Shown here: in pieces, positions 16,040 to 24,741 of the stretch | Numbering within the stretch: the stretch's first letter is position 1 | Layout: every line of letters begins with the position of its first letter | Assembly (NCBI RefSeq): GCF_015277775.1 | Contig: NZ_CP063849.1 | Span: 4,526,001-4,590,000 of the forward strand | Length of the DNA stretch: 64,000 nt | Direction of reading: 5' to 3' | Source: Paludibaculum fermentans | GTDB taxonomy: Bacteria > Acidobacteriota > Terriglobia > Bryobacterales > Bryobacteraceae | The notes under the pieces: model-generated | Told to the model about the DNA's origin: nothing | The model's database searches: none | What the model saw: the letters and a program-made list of their open reading frames with translations, nothing else | Program-made: the position numbers and the translations under genes

Positions 16040-18220
16040 TTAATGGCTCCTTTCGACTCGTACGGCACACTGCTTGTAATTCGGTTCGCGTGAGATGGGA
16101 TCGTAGGCGCTGAGCGTCAAACGGTTGGAGTTGTACTCGAAGTAGTGGAACGGCAGAAAGACGTGGCCGGGCGCGATGATCGAGGTGACACGCAGCTCCA
16201 CGCCGTCCACCTGGCCGCGCCGCGATACCAGCGTGACCTTGTCGTGCATCTCCAGGCCCAGCCGCTCGGCGTCGGTAGGATTCATCTCGAGCCAGGCCCG
16301 CGGGCTCATGCGGTGCAGCATCTCCACCTCGCCGGTCTTGGTCCGCGTATGCCAGTGCTCCACGGTGCGGCCGGTGTTCAGGACGAACGGATACTGGCGG
16401 CTCGGCTGCTCCGGCGCGGGCTGCCACTCGATGCAGAACAGCTTCGCCTTTTCGTCGGAGTGCTCGAAACGGCCATCGGCGTAGAGGCGGCGCGTGCCTG
16501 TCGACTCCGTCCCTTGCGGATGCGGCCACTGGATCGGTCCGGCTGTCTCCAGCAGCTCATAGCTGAGCCCCGAGTAATCGCACAGGCGCCCCTTCGAGAC
16601 CTGGCGCCATTCCTCAAAGGCATCGCGCGGCCCGGTCCAGTTGGGGAAGAGTTTGTCCCGCACGCCCAGCTGGCCGGCGGTGCGGAGGAAGATCTCGAAG
16701 TCGGATAGCGCCTCACCGGGTGGCGGCACGGCTGCATTCACCTTGCTCACACGCCGCTCGGAGTTCGTGTACGTGCCTTCCTTTTCTCCCCAGATCGCAG
16801 CGGGCAGGACGAGGTCGGCATGCAGCGTGGTGGGGGTGGGATGGAAGCCGTCCTGCACCACCAGGAACTCCAGGTTGCCCAGGGCCTGGGTCAACACGTC
16901 GTAGTTGGGGAACGAGACCAGCGGGTTGGTGGCAATGATCCACAGAGCGCGGATCTCCTTCTTCACCATGCCCTCGACGAGGTCGGGGTAGGCGTGGCCG
17001 CGTTTCGTGGGGATCACCGAAGGATCCACATTCCACAGCTTCGCGATCTCGGCCCGGTCCTCGGCACTCTCGAACTTGCGGTAGCCGGGCAGCGACGACG
17101 TGCAACTCGCCTCGCGTGAGCCCATCGCATTGCACTGGCCCGTGATGGAGAACGGAGCCGCGCCGGCGAAACCGAGCTTGCCCGTCAGCAGCGACAGGTT
17201 GCAGATCGCGTTCACCGTCTCCGCGCCCTGGGTGGAGTGATTGACGCCCATTGTCCAGGCCACGAAAGGAGCGCGCGCCCGGCCAAACCGGCGGGCAATG
17301 TCCAATACCTGCTCTTCTGTGAGGCCCGAAATCCCCGCGACGTGCGATGGAGTGTAGGCGGCCAGGTGCGTGCGCAACTGTTCAAAGCCCGTCGTGTGCC
17401 GCTCGATGTACGCCGCGTCGATCATGCTTTCCGCGATCAGCACATGTCCGATGCCGTTGAGCAGCGCGATGTCGGAGCGGGGCTTCACCGGCAGATGGAG
17501 ATCGGCCAGCATGGCCGTTTTAGTAACGCGCGGATCGACGACGACCACGGTGCCCTGCCGGTTTTCGGCCAGCCGCTGGCAGAGGATGGGGTGATTGTCG
17601 GCGATGTTCGCGCCGATCAGGATGACGAGATCGGACTCGGCCAGGTCGTCGTACGCGCCGGGCGGTCCGTCGGAGCCGAAGCTGCGCTTGTAGCCGGCCA
17701 CCGCGCTCGCCATGCACAGCGTGGTGTTGCCGTCGTAGTTGCTGGTGCCGAACCCGAGTTGGATCAGCTTGCCCAGCGCATAGAACTCTTCGGTGACCAG
17801 TTGCCCGGTGGAGAGAACGCCCAGCGCCTGCTTGCCGTACTTGGCCTGGACCGAGAGGAACTTCTCCACCATCGTGTCCAGCGCCGTATCCCACGACACA
17901 GGCTGGAACTCATTCTTCTGTTTCAGCAGCGGCCGCAGGGCCCGGCTGCGCGCCTGCAGCGTGTGGTGCTCGCTCAAGCCCTTGGGGCAGAGCTTGCCGC
18001 GATTCACGGGATGATCTTCGTCGCCCCTCACAGCGACAGCCCGGTCACCGCGAACGCCCACCTTCATCCCGCACCCGACGGAGCAGTAGCCGCACGTGGT
18101 CTTCACCCACTTCTCGGGGATCTTCTCCGTCGCCACCCAGCCATGCTCGGCGTCGTTCGAGTAGGCGTATTTGTCGCTGAGGATATCCAGCCCCAGCAGG
18201 CGTTTCCAGCTCTTCTTCAT
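16040..18220 (-). CDS. nasA: Assimilatory nitrate reductase catalytic subunit (molybdopterin oxidoreductase)
   Basis: 726 residues from the ATG at 18220. The N-terminal [4Fe-4S] motif is Cys43-x2-Cys46-x3-Cys50-x27-Cys78 (TTCGYCSVGCGMKVGVRG ... LCPKG). The molybdopterin domains follow (FGTSNYDGNTTLCMASAV; DLVILIGANIADNHPI) and the dinucleotide-binding C-terminal domain (LNTGRTVEHWHTRTKTG). No Tat signal is present, so it acts in the cytoplasm. It reduces nitrate to nitrite for NirBD. The start overlaps the upstream iron-sulfur/membrane subunit gene, and the unusual partner suggests a quinol rather than a soluble ferredoxin or NADH donor. Confidence 0.92.
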   Translation of the reverse strand: MKKSWKRLLGLDILSDKYAYSNDAEHGWVATEKIPEKWVKTTCGYCSVGCGMKVGVRGDRAVAVRGDEDHPVNRGKLCPKGLSEHHTLQARSRALRPLLKQKNEFQPVSWDTALDTMVEKFLSVQAKYGKQALGVLSTGQLVTEEFYALGKLIQLGFGTSNYDGNTTLCMASAVAGYKRSFGSDGPPGAYDDLAESDLVILIGANIADNHPILCQRLAENRQGTVVVVDPRVTKTAMLADLHLPVKPRSDIALLNGIGHVLIAESMIDAAYIERHTTGFEQLRTHLAAYTPSHVAGISGLTEEQVLDIARRFGRARAPFVAWTMGVNHSTQGAETVNAICNLSLLTGKLGFAGAAPFSITGQCNAMGSREASCTSSLPGYRKFESAEDRAEIAKLWNVDPSVIPTKRGHAYPDLVEGMVKKEIRALWIIATNPLVSFPNYDVLTQALGNLEFLVVQDGFHPTPTTLHADLVLPAAIWGEKEGTYTNSERRVSKVNAAVPPPGEALSDFEIFLRTAGQLGVRDKLFPNWTGPRDAFEEWRQVSKGRLCDYSGLSYELLETAGPIQWPHPQGTESTGTRRLYADGRFEHSDEKAKLFCIEWQPAPEQPSRQYPFVLNTGRTVEHWHTRTKTGEVEMLHRMSPRAWLEMNPTDAERLGLEMHDKVTLVSRRGQVDGVELRVTSIIAPGHVFLPFHYFEYNSNRLTLSAYDPISREPNYKQCAVRVERSH

Positions 18221-19680
18221 GCGGCTTCGGCTCCCGAAAAGAAGGTGGCGGCCATGTTGCGAGGCACCACGCTGACGAAGAAGAGGTAGCGGCCCAGGAT
18301 CTCGGAGCCCAGCGCCGCGGCCAGTGCCAGAGGCGCCGGAATCCCAGGCAGGAGGCACAGCGCCAGCAGCGCCAGCCGCCAGGCGAGGTGTTGCCGCAAA
18401 GTCCGCGTCAACAGCCGGGCGCTCTGCTTCATCTCGAATTCGGCCGAAGTGCGCATCGCGTAGATCTTCCAGCCGGTCAGCGCGGCCTGCGACACAGCGG
18501 CGGCGAGAGTGAACCAGGCCGGCCCGCCCGCCAGCAGCGAACCCAGCAACGCGCCGGTCAGCAGGAACTCAACGAGCGTGCGTGGACTGTTCCAGCCCGG
18601 ACGCGCCGGAACCATGTAGATGCGTGCGCTCGACACGACGCCTGCCAGTCCGGCCAATACGGTAGCGGCCAAAAGCGGCATCACAGGCCCGACTCCGAAG
18701 AACGCAGCGGGCGCTGCCACAGCCGTCAAACCGGCGAACAGCGAGAAGAACAGCACCTCCCGGCTCAACCACGACCGCTTCCACATCTTCAAAGCCCGGA
18801 TCGCGTGCGCCGGCCGTCCCAGGTGCAGCAGAGAGAAGCCCAGCGCCGCATGGCCGGCCGCGGTCGCAAACAGGAACGACAGCTTCGGAGCGGCGGCGCC
18901 CATCGCCAGCAGTACCGCAAACGCGCCCACGGACATTTGTGTCAGCACCAGCAGGAAGACCAGGGGCCAGTGCGGATGCTCCGGCCGCACCCGGTGATAG
19001 TCGGCCTTCCGCAGCGAATCGTCGATGTGCTCCGGCAGCGTGATCCGAGTCGTCGACATCGTCTCGAAGGCAGGCGGCAAACCGGGCGCATTGGCCGCCG
19101 CGGCATTGGTCGCCCGCCACGCATCAATCTGAACAAGCTCGATGGCGATTGCGCCCTGCGGGCAGGCGTTGACGCAGGCCGGTTCACGGCCCTCGCTCAA
19201 CCGGCCGTGGCACATATCGCACTTGCCCACCACGCCACGCTCTTCGTTGAACTGCGGCACGCCGTAGGGGCAGTTCCAGGTGCAGTACTGGCAGCCGATA
19301 CAGGTGTCCGCGCTGTGCAGCACGATGCCCGTATCCGGCATCTTCGTATAGGCGTCCACCGGGCAGCCGATGAGGCACGCCGGCTCCAGGCAGTGGTTGC
19401 ACCCCATGGAGAGGTGGAACCGCTCAGCGAACGGATAAGTGCCGCCTTCCAGTTCGCCTACGCGCCGCCACCGGATCTCGGCCGGGTTGTTGTTCTGCTC
19501 GTTGCACGCCACTTCGCAGCACTTGCAGCCGATGCACTTCGTCATGTCGAAGTGAAAGCGGTACTGCTCGCCTTCCACCGGCGCACGCACGGGGATCCTG
19601 AGTTCCAGCGGCTCCGCCTCCGCCGGTGTGTACCGGCAGAACGAGGGATCGGCCGTGCGCTGCAACAGGGGCAGGCTCAT
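18217..19680 (-). CDS. Fused DmsB-DmsC-like iron-sulfur and membrane-anchor subunit
   Basis: 487 residues from the ATG at 19680, where ATGA joins it to cobA. The first ~210 residues are a DmsB/NrfC-type ferredoxin with four cysteine clusters (CIGCKCCEVAC; CNHCLEPACLIGC; CIGCQYCTWNC; CDMCHGRLSEGREPAC), enough for four [4Fe-4S] centres. After a linker, about eight hydrophobic helices form a DmsC-type anchor (LVFLLVLTQMSVGAFAVLLAMG onward; LLHLGRPAHAIRALKMWKRSWLSRE in sections). The layout suggests electrons pass from membrane quinol through the clusters to NasA. The iron-sulfur part lacks a signal peptide and should face the cytoplasm. Confidence 0.88.
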   Translation of the reverse strand: MSLPLLQRTADPSFCRYTPAEAEPLELRIPVRAPVEGEQYRFHFDMTKCIGCKCCEVACNEQNNNPAEIRWRRVGELEGGTYPFAERFHLSMGCNHCLEPACLIGCPVDAYTKMPDTGIVLHSADTCIGCQYCTWNCPYGVPQFNEERGVVGKCDMCHGRLSEGREPACVNACPQGAIAIELVQIDAWRATNAAAANAPGLPPAFETMSTTRITLPEHIDDSLRKADYHRVRPEHPHWPLVFLLVLTQMSVGAFAVLLAMGAAAPKLSFLFATAAGHAALGFSLLHLGRPAHAIRALKMWKRSWLSREVLFFSLFAGLTAVAAPAAFFGVGPVMPLLAATVLAGLAGVVSSARIYMVPARPGWNSPRTLVEFLLTGALLGSLLAGGPAWFTLAAAVSQAALTGWKIYAMRTSAEFEMKQSARLLTRTLRQHLAWRLALLALCLLPGIPAPLALAAALGSEILGRYLFFVSVVPRNMAATFFSGAEAA

Positions 19681-20426
19681 GCCATGCTCCGGGCGCACAG
19701 GGCGAGCATCGCTCCGCGCAACTTCACCACCGCGCCGAGGACGAGCACGGCCGGAGACTCCACTTCCACCTTGCCCGCCGCAATGGCGCCCAGTGTGGTC
19801 TCGACAACCCGCTCACGGGCGGTGGTCGCCCGCTCGATGAACGCCGCCGGTTCCTTGGCCGGCCGGCCGCATGCCAACAGGTGCCGCGCAATGCGCTCGC
19901 GCCATTTGACGCCCATCAGGATCACCAACGTGTCGACCCTGGCCACCTTAGACCAGTCGGCCTCTGTCCCGCCCTTGCACCGCGCCGTCATCACCGTGAC
20001 CGAAGCGGCCACACCGCGATGCGTCACCGGGATTCCGGCCAGCGCCGGAGCGGCCATCGAACTGCTGATGCCCGGCACCACTTCCACGTCAATGCCGTGC
20101 TGACGAAGAAACAGGACCTCTTCCCCACCCCGTCCGAACACAAACGGATCGCCACCCTTCAACCGCACCACTCGCTTGCCTTCCCAGGCGTACTGCAGCA
20201 GCAAACGGTGAATTTCCTGCTGGATCGCCTCGGCGTGCCCTTCTTCCTTGCCGGTATCGATGAAGATTGCCTCAGGATCGGCCAGCGTCAGGATTTCGGC
20301 ACTGACCAGACGGTCGTAGAGCACCACTTCCGCCTCGCGCAGGCGGCGGGCAGCCTTCAGCGTCAGCAGTTCCGGGTCGCCCGGTCCGGCGCCAACCAGG
20401 CACACTTTTCCCATGCTTTCAGGCAT
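19677..20426 (-). CDS. cobA: Uroporphyrinogen-III C-methyltransferase
   Basis: 249 residues of the SUMT/CobA family, with KVCLVGAGPGDPELLTLKA at the N-terminus, the VVRLKGGDPFVFGRGGEE loop, and VPGISSSMAAPALAGIPVTHR. It methylates uroporphyrinogen III at C2 and C7 with SAM to give precorrin-2, the first committed step to siroheme. Its stop overlaps the iron-sulfur fusion gene, tying siroheme supply to nitrite reductase. A start four codons later (MGKVCL) is also possible. Confidence 0.94.
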   Translation of the reverse strand: MPESMGKVCLVGAGPGDPELLTLKAARRLREAEVVLYDRLVSAEILTLADPEAIFIDTGKEEGHAEAIQQEIHRLLLQYAWEGKRVVRLKGGDPFVFGRGGEEVLFLRQHGIDVEVVPGISSSMAAPALAGIPVTHRGVAASVTVMTARCKGGTEADWSKVARVDTLVILMGVKWRERIARHLLACGRPAKEPAAFIERATTARERVVETTLGAIAAGKVEVESPAVLVLGAVVKLRGAMLALCARSMA

Positions 20427-20623
20427 TTACGTGGTTTCTCCCAGTTTCCAGAAGTCAGAAGGGTGAAGAGTGAGGAACGGTGGATCCGATCAGACAGGAG
20501 ACCGGAGACAGGACGGGTAGGGCTCCAACGAGGAGGTTATGGCCTAACTGTACTCGGGGTTCGAGTTTTCAGTCCAATCGAAATTGCTGATCTGGGGCAA
20601 TCAGCGGGCTTATACGGTTCCAA
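20427..20623. promoter_or_regulatory. 197-bp region upstream of the cobA-nas-nir run
   Basis: The only sizeable gap between hemD and narK, so a promoter for cobA and the downstream nitrate genes probably lies here. It contains GCTGAT (20586-20591) and ATCAGC (20600-20605), which could form a 6-bp stem with an 8-nt loop just after the hemD stop, a weak terminator or an operator. No NtrC, Moco or other riboswitch signature was recognised. Confidence 0.35.
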
Positions 20624-21406
20624 TTAAGCTTTTTTCATGAATGCGGTAAATTCATGAATCAAAAAGCCCAGCTTGGAAGTGGAAGGTTCCACGGCCGGTT
20701 CCAGCCCGGCGGCGCGCAGCGCTTCGGTCATGGTCGGGCCGATGGAGGCGATCTTCAGCTTCGCCAGTCCGGCCAGCACATCCACGCCGAGCTCCGCCGC
20801 TATCTGCTGCAAATGATCGAGTTGCACCGACGACGTGAACAGCACCGCCTCCGCATCACCGGCCGCAATGCGCCGCGCGGCTTCCTGCAGGGGTTTAATG
20901 TCCTCCGGCAGCGCCCATTGGTAAACCGGCACCTGCGTCACCTGGCAGCCGAGCTCGGCCAGGCCGCCCAGCAGCCGCTGGTCCGGCCGGCCATACTCCT
21001 GCACCGCCACGCGCCGCTCCAGTCGACTCGCCAGAATCGCCAGGACTTCGCGATAGGTGGCCGGATCCGGAGCAATCGCGGTAGGCTGTACGCCCAGTTC
21101 GCGCAGGGCGGCCGACGGCTTTGGTCCGCGTGCGATCGTGGTCGTCCGCTTCAGCGCGCCGAGGAGCTCCGTCTCGTCGAATCGCGACTTCAACAGCGTG
21201 AACAACTGGCGGACCCCCACCCCGGTGAGGCAGATCACGGCCTCGAACTCGTTTCGAATCAGCGATTCCCCGAAAACGACAGCCGTCGGGTTGGCCTCCA
21301 GCCCCACTTCGCGCACAGAGGGAGCCACAAACGGCTCGAACCCCTGGCGCCGCAGCAGCTCTTCCATCTCACGCGCCCGTCGGGATTCCAGCGCTATCAC
21401 TCGCAT
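20624..21406 (-). CDS. hemD: Uroporphyrinogen-III synthase
   Basis: 260 residues from the ATG at 21406, giving the usual HemD length; an upstream extension in the same frame is a shadow of the divergent gene. Family features: VIALESRRAREMEELLRRQGFEP in sections near the start, ICLTGVGVRQLF, VPVYQWALPED, AVLFTSSVQLDHL and IASIGPTMTEALRAAGL. It cyclises hydroxymethylbilane to uroporphyrinogen III, feeding CobA next to it. It is divergent from sirC with 39 bp between the starts. Confidence 0.88.
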   Translation of the reverse strand: MRVIALESRRAREMEELLRRQGFEPFVAPSVREVGLEANPTAVVFGESLIRNEFEAVICLTGVGVRQLFTLLKSRFDETELLGALKRTTTIARGPKPSAALRELGVQPTAIAPDPATYREVLAILASRLERRVAVQEYGRPDQRLLGGLAELGCQVTQVPVYQWALPEDIKPLQEAARRIAAGDAEAVLFTSSVQLDHLQQIAAELGVDVLAGLAKLKIASIGPTMTEALRAAGLEPAVEPSTSKLGFLIHEFTAFMKKA

Positions 21407-21445
21407 TCCCTCATGGTAACCGGGCGGTTGAGGGACAATCGAAGG

Positions 21446-22027
21446 ATGGCCGAGGGCTATCCGATCATTCTGGACGTCGAAGGCAAGAAGTGCCTCGTGC
21501 TCGGCTCGGGCCGCGAAGCGGATGAGAAATCCGCGGCCCTGGCTCGCGCCGGAGCCGTGCTGCACCGCCGGGCAGAGTACGATTCCGCGGATCTGGACAG
21601 TTGTTTTGCGGTGATCTCCGCCGGACCGGACCGTTCCAGAAACCCCGAGATCTTCGCCGAGGCCGAGCGCCGCGGCATCCTGGTCTGCTGCGTCGACGAT
21701 CCGCCACATTGCCGGTTCACCTTTGCCAGTGTCGTCCGCCAGGGCGAACTCGTCATCGCGATCTCCACCGGCGGCGCCTGCCCCGCCCTGGCCGTCCGCA
21801 TCCGCGAGAAGCTGGAGCGCGAACTCGGTCCGGAGTACGCCGAATTCCTCAAGCTGGCGCGGCGCCTGCGCGGCCGCCTGGCCGAAACGGTGCCCGACTT
21901 TCAGGAGCGCAGGAAGCTCTGGTATGCGCTGGTCGATTCCGAAATTCTGGACCACTACCGGAGCGGCGACGAAGAGGCGGTGAACCGCGATCTCGCGTCA
22001 ATCTTGCCGCCGGACGCGCTAATCTAA
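21446..22027 (+). CDS. Precorrin-2 dehydrogenase / sirohydrochlorin ferrochelatase (siroheme synthase N-terminal type)
   Basis: 193 residues from the ATG at 21446, equal to the free-standing Met8p/CysG N-terminal domain. It starts YPIILDVEGKKCLVLGSGREA (NAD-binding loop) and continues with CCVDDPPHCRFTFASVVRQG and AISTGGACPALAVRIREKLE, diagnostic for this family. It oxidises precorrin-2 to sirohydrochlorin and may insert iron to make siroheme. It heads the plus-strand run; the Hsp70-like gene follows after 6 bp. Confidence 0.92.
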   Translation: MAEGYPIILDVEGKKCLVLGSGREADEKSAALARAGAVLHRRAEYDSADLDSCFAVISAGPDRSRNPEIFAEAERRGILVCCVDDPPHCRFTFASVVRQGELVIAISTGGACPALAVRIREKLERELGPEYAEFLKLARRLRGRLAETVPDFQERRKLWYALVDSEILDHYRSGDEEAVNRDLASILPPDALI

Positions 22028-22033
22028 TTCCAC

Positions 22034-23608
22034 ATGCGGCTCGGCATCGATTTCGGCACGACGCGAATCGTGGTAGCGGCAGTAGACCGGGGCAACTACC
22101 CCGTAGCCGCCTTCGAATGCCCGGACGGCGCCTCGCGCGAGTGGATTCCGCCCCTCATCGCGGTGAGCGGCGAGACCCGGCTTTACGGCTGGGACGCCTG
22201 GGCGGCTCAAGGCACGAACGGGGTCCTGCTCATCCGCAGCATCAAACGCGTCCTGGCCGACGCCGGTCCCGAGACCCGCATCGACCTCGGCACGCACCAT
22301 TTGCCCATGCGCCAGTTGCTGGCGGAGCTGCTCGGCTATGTGCGCGAACAGCTGCTCCACCATTCGTCCCTCCCCATCCTCGACGGCGAGCCGCTCGAAG
22401 TCATGCTCGGCGTACCCGCCAACGCCAACTCCAACCAGCGTTTCCTCACCGCCGAAGGCTTCCGCCAGGCCGGCTTCACCGTCGCCGGGCTGCTCAACGA
22501 ACCCTCGGCCGCCAGCATCGAATACGCACACCGGCTGGCGGCGGATGACTCCAAAGCGCCCGAGCGCGTCCTCGTCTACGATCTCGGCGGGGGCACCTTC
22601 GATGTCTCGCTCGTCCTGAAAGAGGACCGCAGCCACACCGTGGCCGCCACCGAAGGCATCCCGACGCTGGGTGGCGACGACTTCGACGAGATCCTGGCCG
22701 AACTGGCGCTGGAAAAGGCCGGCTACGCGCTGTCGGAACTGAGCGGCCACGAAGAGTTCCTGCTGCTGGAAGAGTGCCGCGAGAAGAAAGAATCGCTGCA
22801 CCCCAACACACGCCGCCTCATCGTCGACCTCGACAGCGTGCGCGAGGGTTGGCCCCAAGTGGCCGTCCCCGTGAACGAGTTTTTCGACCGCTGCCAGCCG
22901 CTGGTCCAGGAGACGCTGCACGCCACACAGGACCTGCTGCAGCGCGTACCCGAAGGCGAGTCGGTTTCTCTATACATCACCGGCGGAGCCAGCGAGCTGC
23001 CCTTGATCGGCCGGCAGCTCCGCGAGGAGTTCGGCCGGCGGGTCAAGCGCTCCGCCTATACGCGGTCCGCCACAGCCATTGGTCTCGCGATCCAGGCCGA
23101 CGCGCAGTCGACCTATCAGTTGCGCGAGCGGTTCACGCGCTTCTTCGGAGTCTGGCGCGAAAGCGAAGCCGGACGCGTAATGCTCTTCGACCCCCTGTTC
23201 GAGCGCGGCCTGGAGCTGCCCGGCCCCAGTGAACCGCCGCTGGAGCGCGTGCGCCGCTACTCCCCCGTTCACAACGTAGGTCATTTTCGGTATCTGGAAT
23301 GCTCCAGCCGTGGACCGCAAGCCGAGCCCACGGGCGACGTCACCGCCTGGGACGAGATCCGCTTCCCCTTCGATCCGTCGCTGGCGGAATTCGACGATCT
23401 GGCCAGTGTTCCGGTGACCCATCGCGACGGCGAAGCGCCACAGGTGATCGAAGAACAATACACGGCCGACGCAAGCGGCGCCGTACTTGTGCGAATCTCG
23501 AACCTGACCTCCGGCTATGAGCGAAAATACCGGCTGGGCCGGTGGGCGGCGGACGAGAGGCCGGTGCAACAGGTGAAATCCAGGAAGAGGGCGGCGCGCA
23601 AGGGATGA
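22034..23608 (+). CDS. Hsp70-family ATPase with shortened C-terminus
   Basis: 524 residues against ~640 in DnaK. The nucleotide-binding domain is complete over the first ~355 residues: GIDFGTTRIVVAAVD (phosphate 1), VYDLGGGTFDVSLV (phosphate 2) and ITGGASELPLIGRQL (adenosine). The last ~165 residues form a beta-rich domain (FFGVWRESEAGRVMLFDP; VLVRISNLTSGYERKYRLG) without the helical lid of DnaK. No DnaJ or GrpE gene is nearby. It lies between a siroheme gene and a Ca2+/H+ antiporter, overlapping the latter by ATGA. Client unknown. Confidence 0.88.
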   Translation: MRLGIDFGTTRIVVAAVDRGNYPVAAFECPDGASREWIPPLIAVSGETRLYGWDAWAAQGTNGVLLIRSIKRVLADAGPETRIDLGTHHLPMRQLLAELLGYVREQLLHHSSLPILDGEPLEVMLGVPANANSNQRFLTAEGFRQAGFTVAGLLNEPSAASIEYAHRLAADDSKAPERVLVYDLGGGTFDVSLVLKEDRSHTVAATEGIPTLGGDDFDEILAELALEKAGYALSELSGHEEFLLLEECREKKESLHPNTRRLIVDLDSVREGWPQVAVPVNEFFDRCQPLVQETLHATQDLLQRVPEGESVSLYITGGASELPLIGRQLREEFGRRVKRSAYTRSATAIGLAIQADAQSTYQLRERFTRFFGVWRESEAGRVMLFDPLFERGLELPGPSEPPLERVRRYSPVHNVGHFRYLECSSRGPQAEPTGDVTAWDEIRFPFDPSLAEFDDLASVPVTHRDGEAPQVIEEQYTADASGAVLVRISNLTSGYERKYRLGRWAADERPVQQVKSRKRAARKG

Positions 23609-24741
23609 AGATCAGATTTTCGTTGGATTGGTTTCTGGTATTCGTGCCAGTGACCGTGGCGCTGGAGTATCTGCGTCCCACGGATCACGTCACCATTTTC
23701 GTGTGTGCGTGTCTTGCCATCCTGCCCCTGGCGGGCTGGCTGGGCCATGCAACAGAGCATCTCGCGGCGCACACGGGCGAAGGCGTGGGCGGGCTCCTGA
23801 ACGCTACCTTCGGCAATGCGGCCGAGCTCATCATCGCCCTGGCCGCCCTGCAAAAGGGGCTGCACGACGTCGTCAAGGCGTCCCTGACGGGTTCGATCAT
23901 CGGCAACATTCTACTTGTAGCCGGCGCCTCGACCTTCGCCGGCGGCCTCAAATACCGCGTGCAGCGCTTCCAGGCAACGGCGGCGCGCACCCAATCCACC
24001 CTGCTGACCCTCGCGGGCATCTCGCTGGTGGTCCCCGCCATGTTTCACCATCTGGCCGGAGCCAAGGGCATCGCCAAGGAAGGCGGCCTCAGCGTCGAAA
24101 TCAGTGTCGTCCTGCTGCTCATCTATACCGGCCACCTGATCTTTTCGCTCGTCACCCACAAGCAGCTCTTCAAAGGTCTGCCGACCAGTGAAGAGACGGA
24201 ATCCCGGCACGACCACCACCCAGGCTGGAGCGTCACCAAATCCGTGACCGTGCTGGCCGTGGCCACCGCCTTCATCGCCTGGATGAGCGAAATTCTGGTG
24301 GGCAGCGTCGAACAGGCCGCCCACACTTTCGGCATGACCAGCGTCTTCGTCGGCGTTATCGTGGTAGCCATCATCGGCAACGCGGCCGAACACTCCACCG
24401 CAATCCTGATGGCCCTGAAGAACCGCATGGACCTCAGCCTGTCCATCGCCATCGGGTCCAGCATCCAGGTGGCGCTCTTCGTCGCCCCCATCCTGGTTCT
24501 GGCCAGCCAGTTCATCGGTCCCCGTCCCATGGACCTCGTCTTCTCTCCTGCCGAGGTTCTGGCTGTGGTACTGTCCGTGGTGATCGTCGGCGAAATCGCC
24601 AGTGACGGAGAGTCCAATTGGCTGGAAGGCGCGATGCTCTTGGCGGTGTACATCATCCTCGGCATCTCGTTCTACTTCCTGCCGGAGATGGGGAGTCATG
24701 AAGCAGTTACTGGAGCAGCTCAGGCAGGCGCGAGTCATTGA
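23605..24741 (+). CDS. cax: Calcium/proton antiporter, CaCA superfamily
   Basis: 378 residues from the ATG at 23605, overlapping the Hsp70 stop. About eleven transmembrane helices. The two alpha-repeat signatures with conserved acidic residues are present: GLLNATFGNAAELIIALAAL and IVVAIIGNAAEHSTAILMAL. It exports Ca2+ from the cytoplasm in exchange for protons in the plasma membrane. The hydrophilic middle loop carries SRHDHHPGW. Its end is overlapped by 44 bp by the next gene. Confidence 0.93.
   Translation: MKIRFSLDWFLVFVPVTVALEYLRPTDHVTIFVCACLAILPLAGWLGHATEHLAAHTGEGVGGLLNATFGNAAELIIALAALQKGLHDVVKASLTGSIIGNILLVAGASTFAGGLKYRVQRFQATAARTQSTLLTLAGISLVVPAMFHHLAGAKGIAKEGGLSVEISVVLLLIYTGHLIFSLVTHKQLFKGLPTSEETESRHDHHPGWSVTKSVTVLAVATAFIAWMSEILVGSVEQAAHTFGMTSVFVGVIVVAIIGNAAEHSTAILMALKNRMDLSLSIAIGSSIQVALFVAPILVLASQFIGPRPMDLVFSPAEVLAVVLSVVIVGEIASDGESNWLEGAMLLAVYIILGISFYFLPEMGSHEAVTGAAQAGASH

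Noticed and set aside
20586-20605. Hairpin after hemD as a confident terminator
   Set aside because: Only a 6-bp stem with an 8-nt loop and no U-run; noted under the regulatory region instead.
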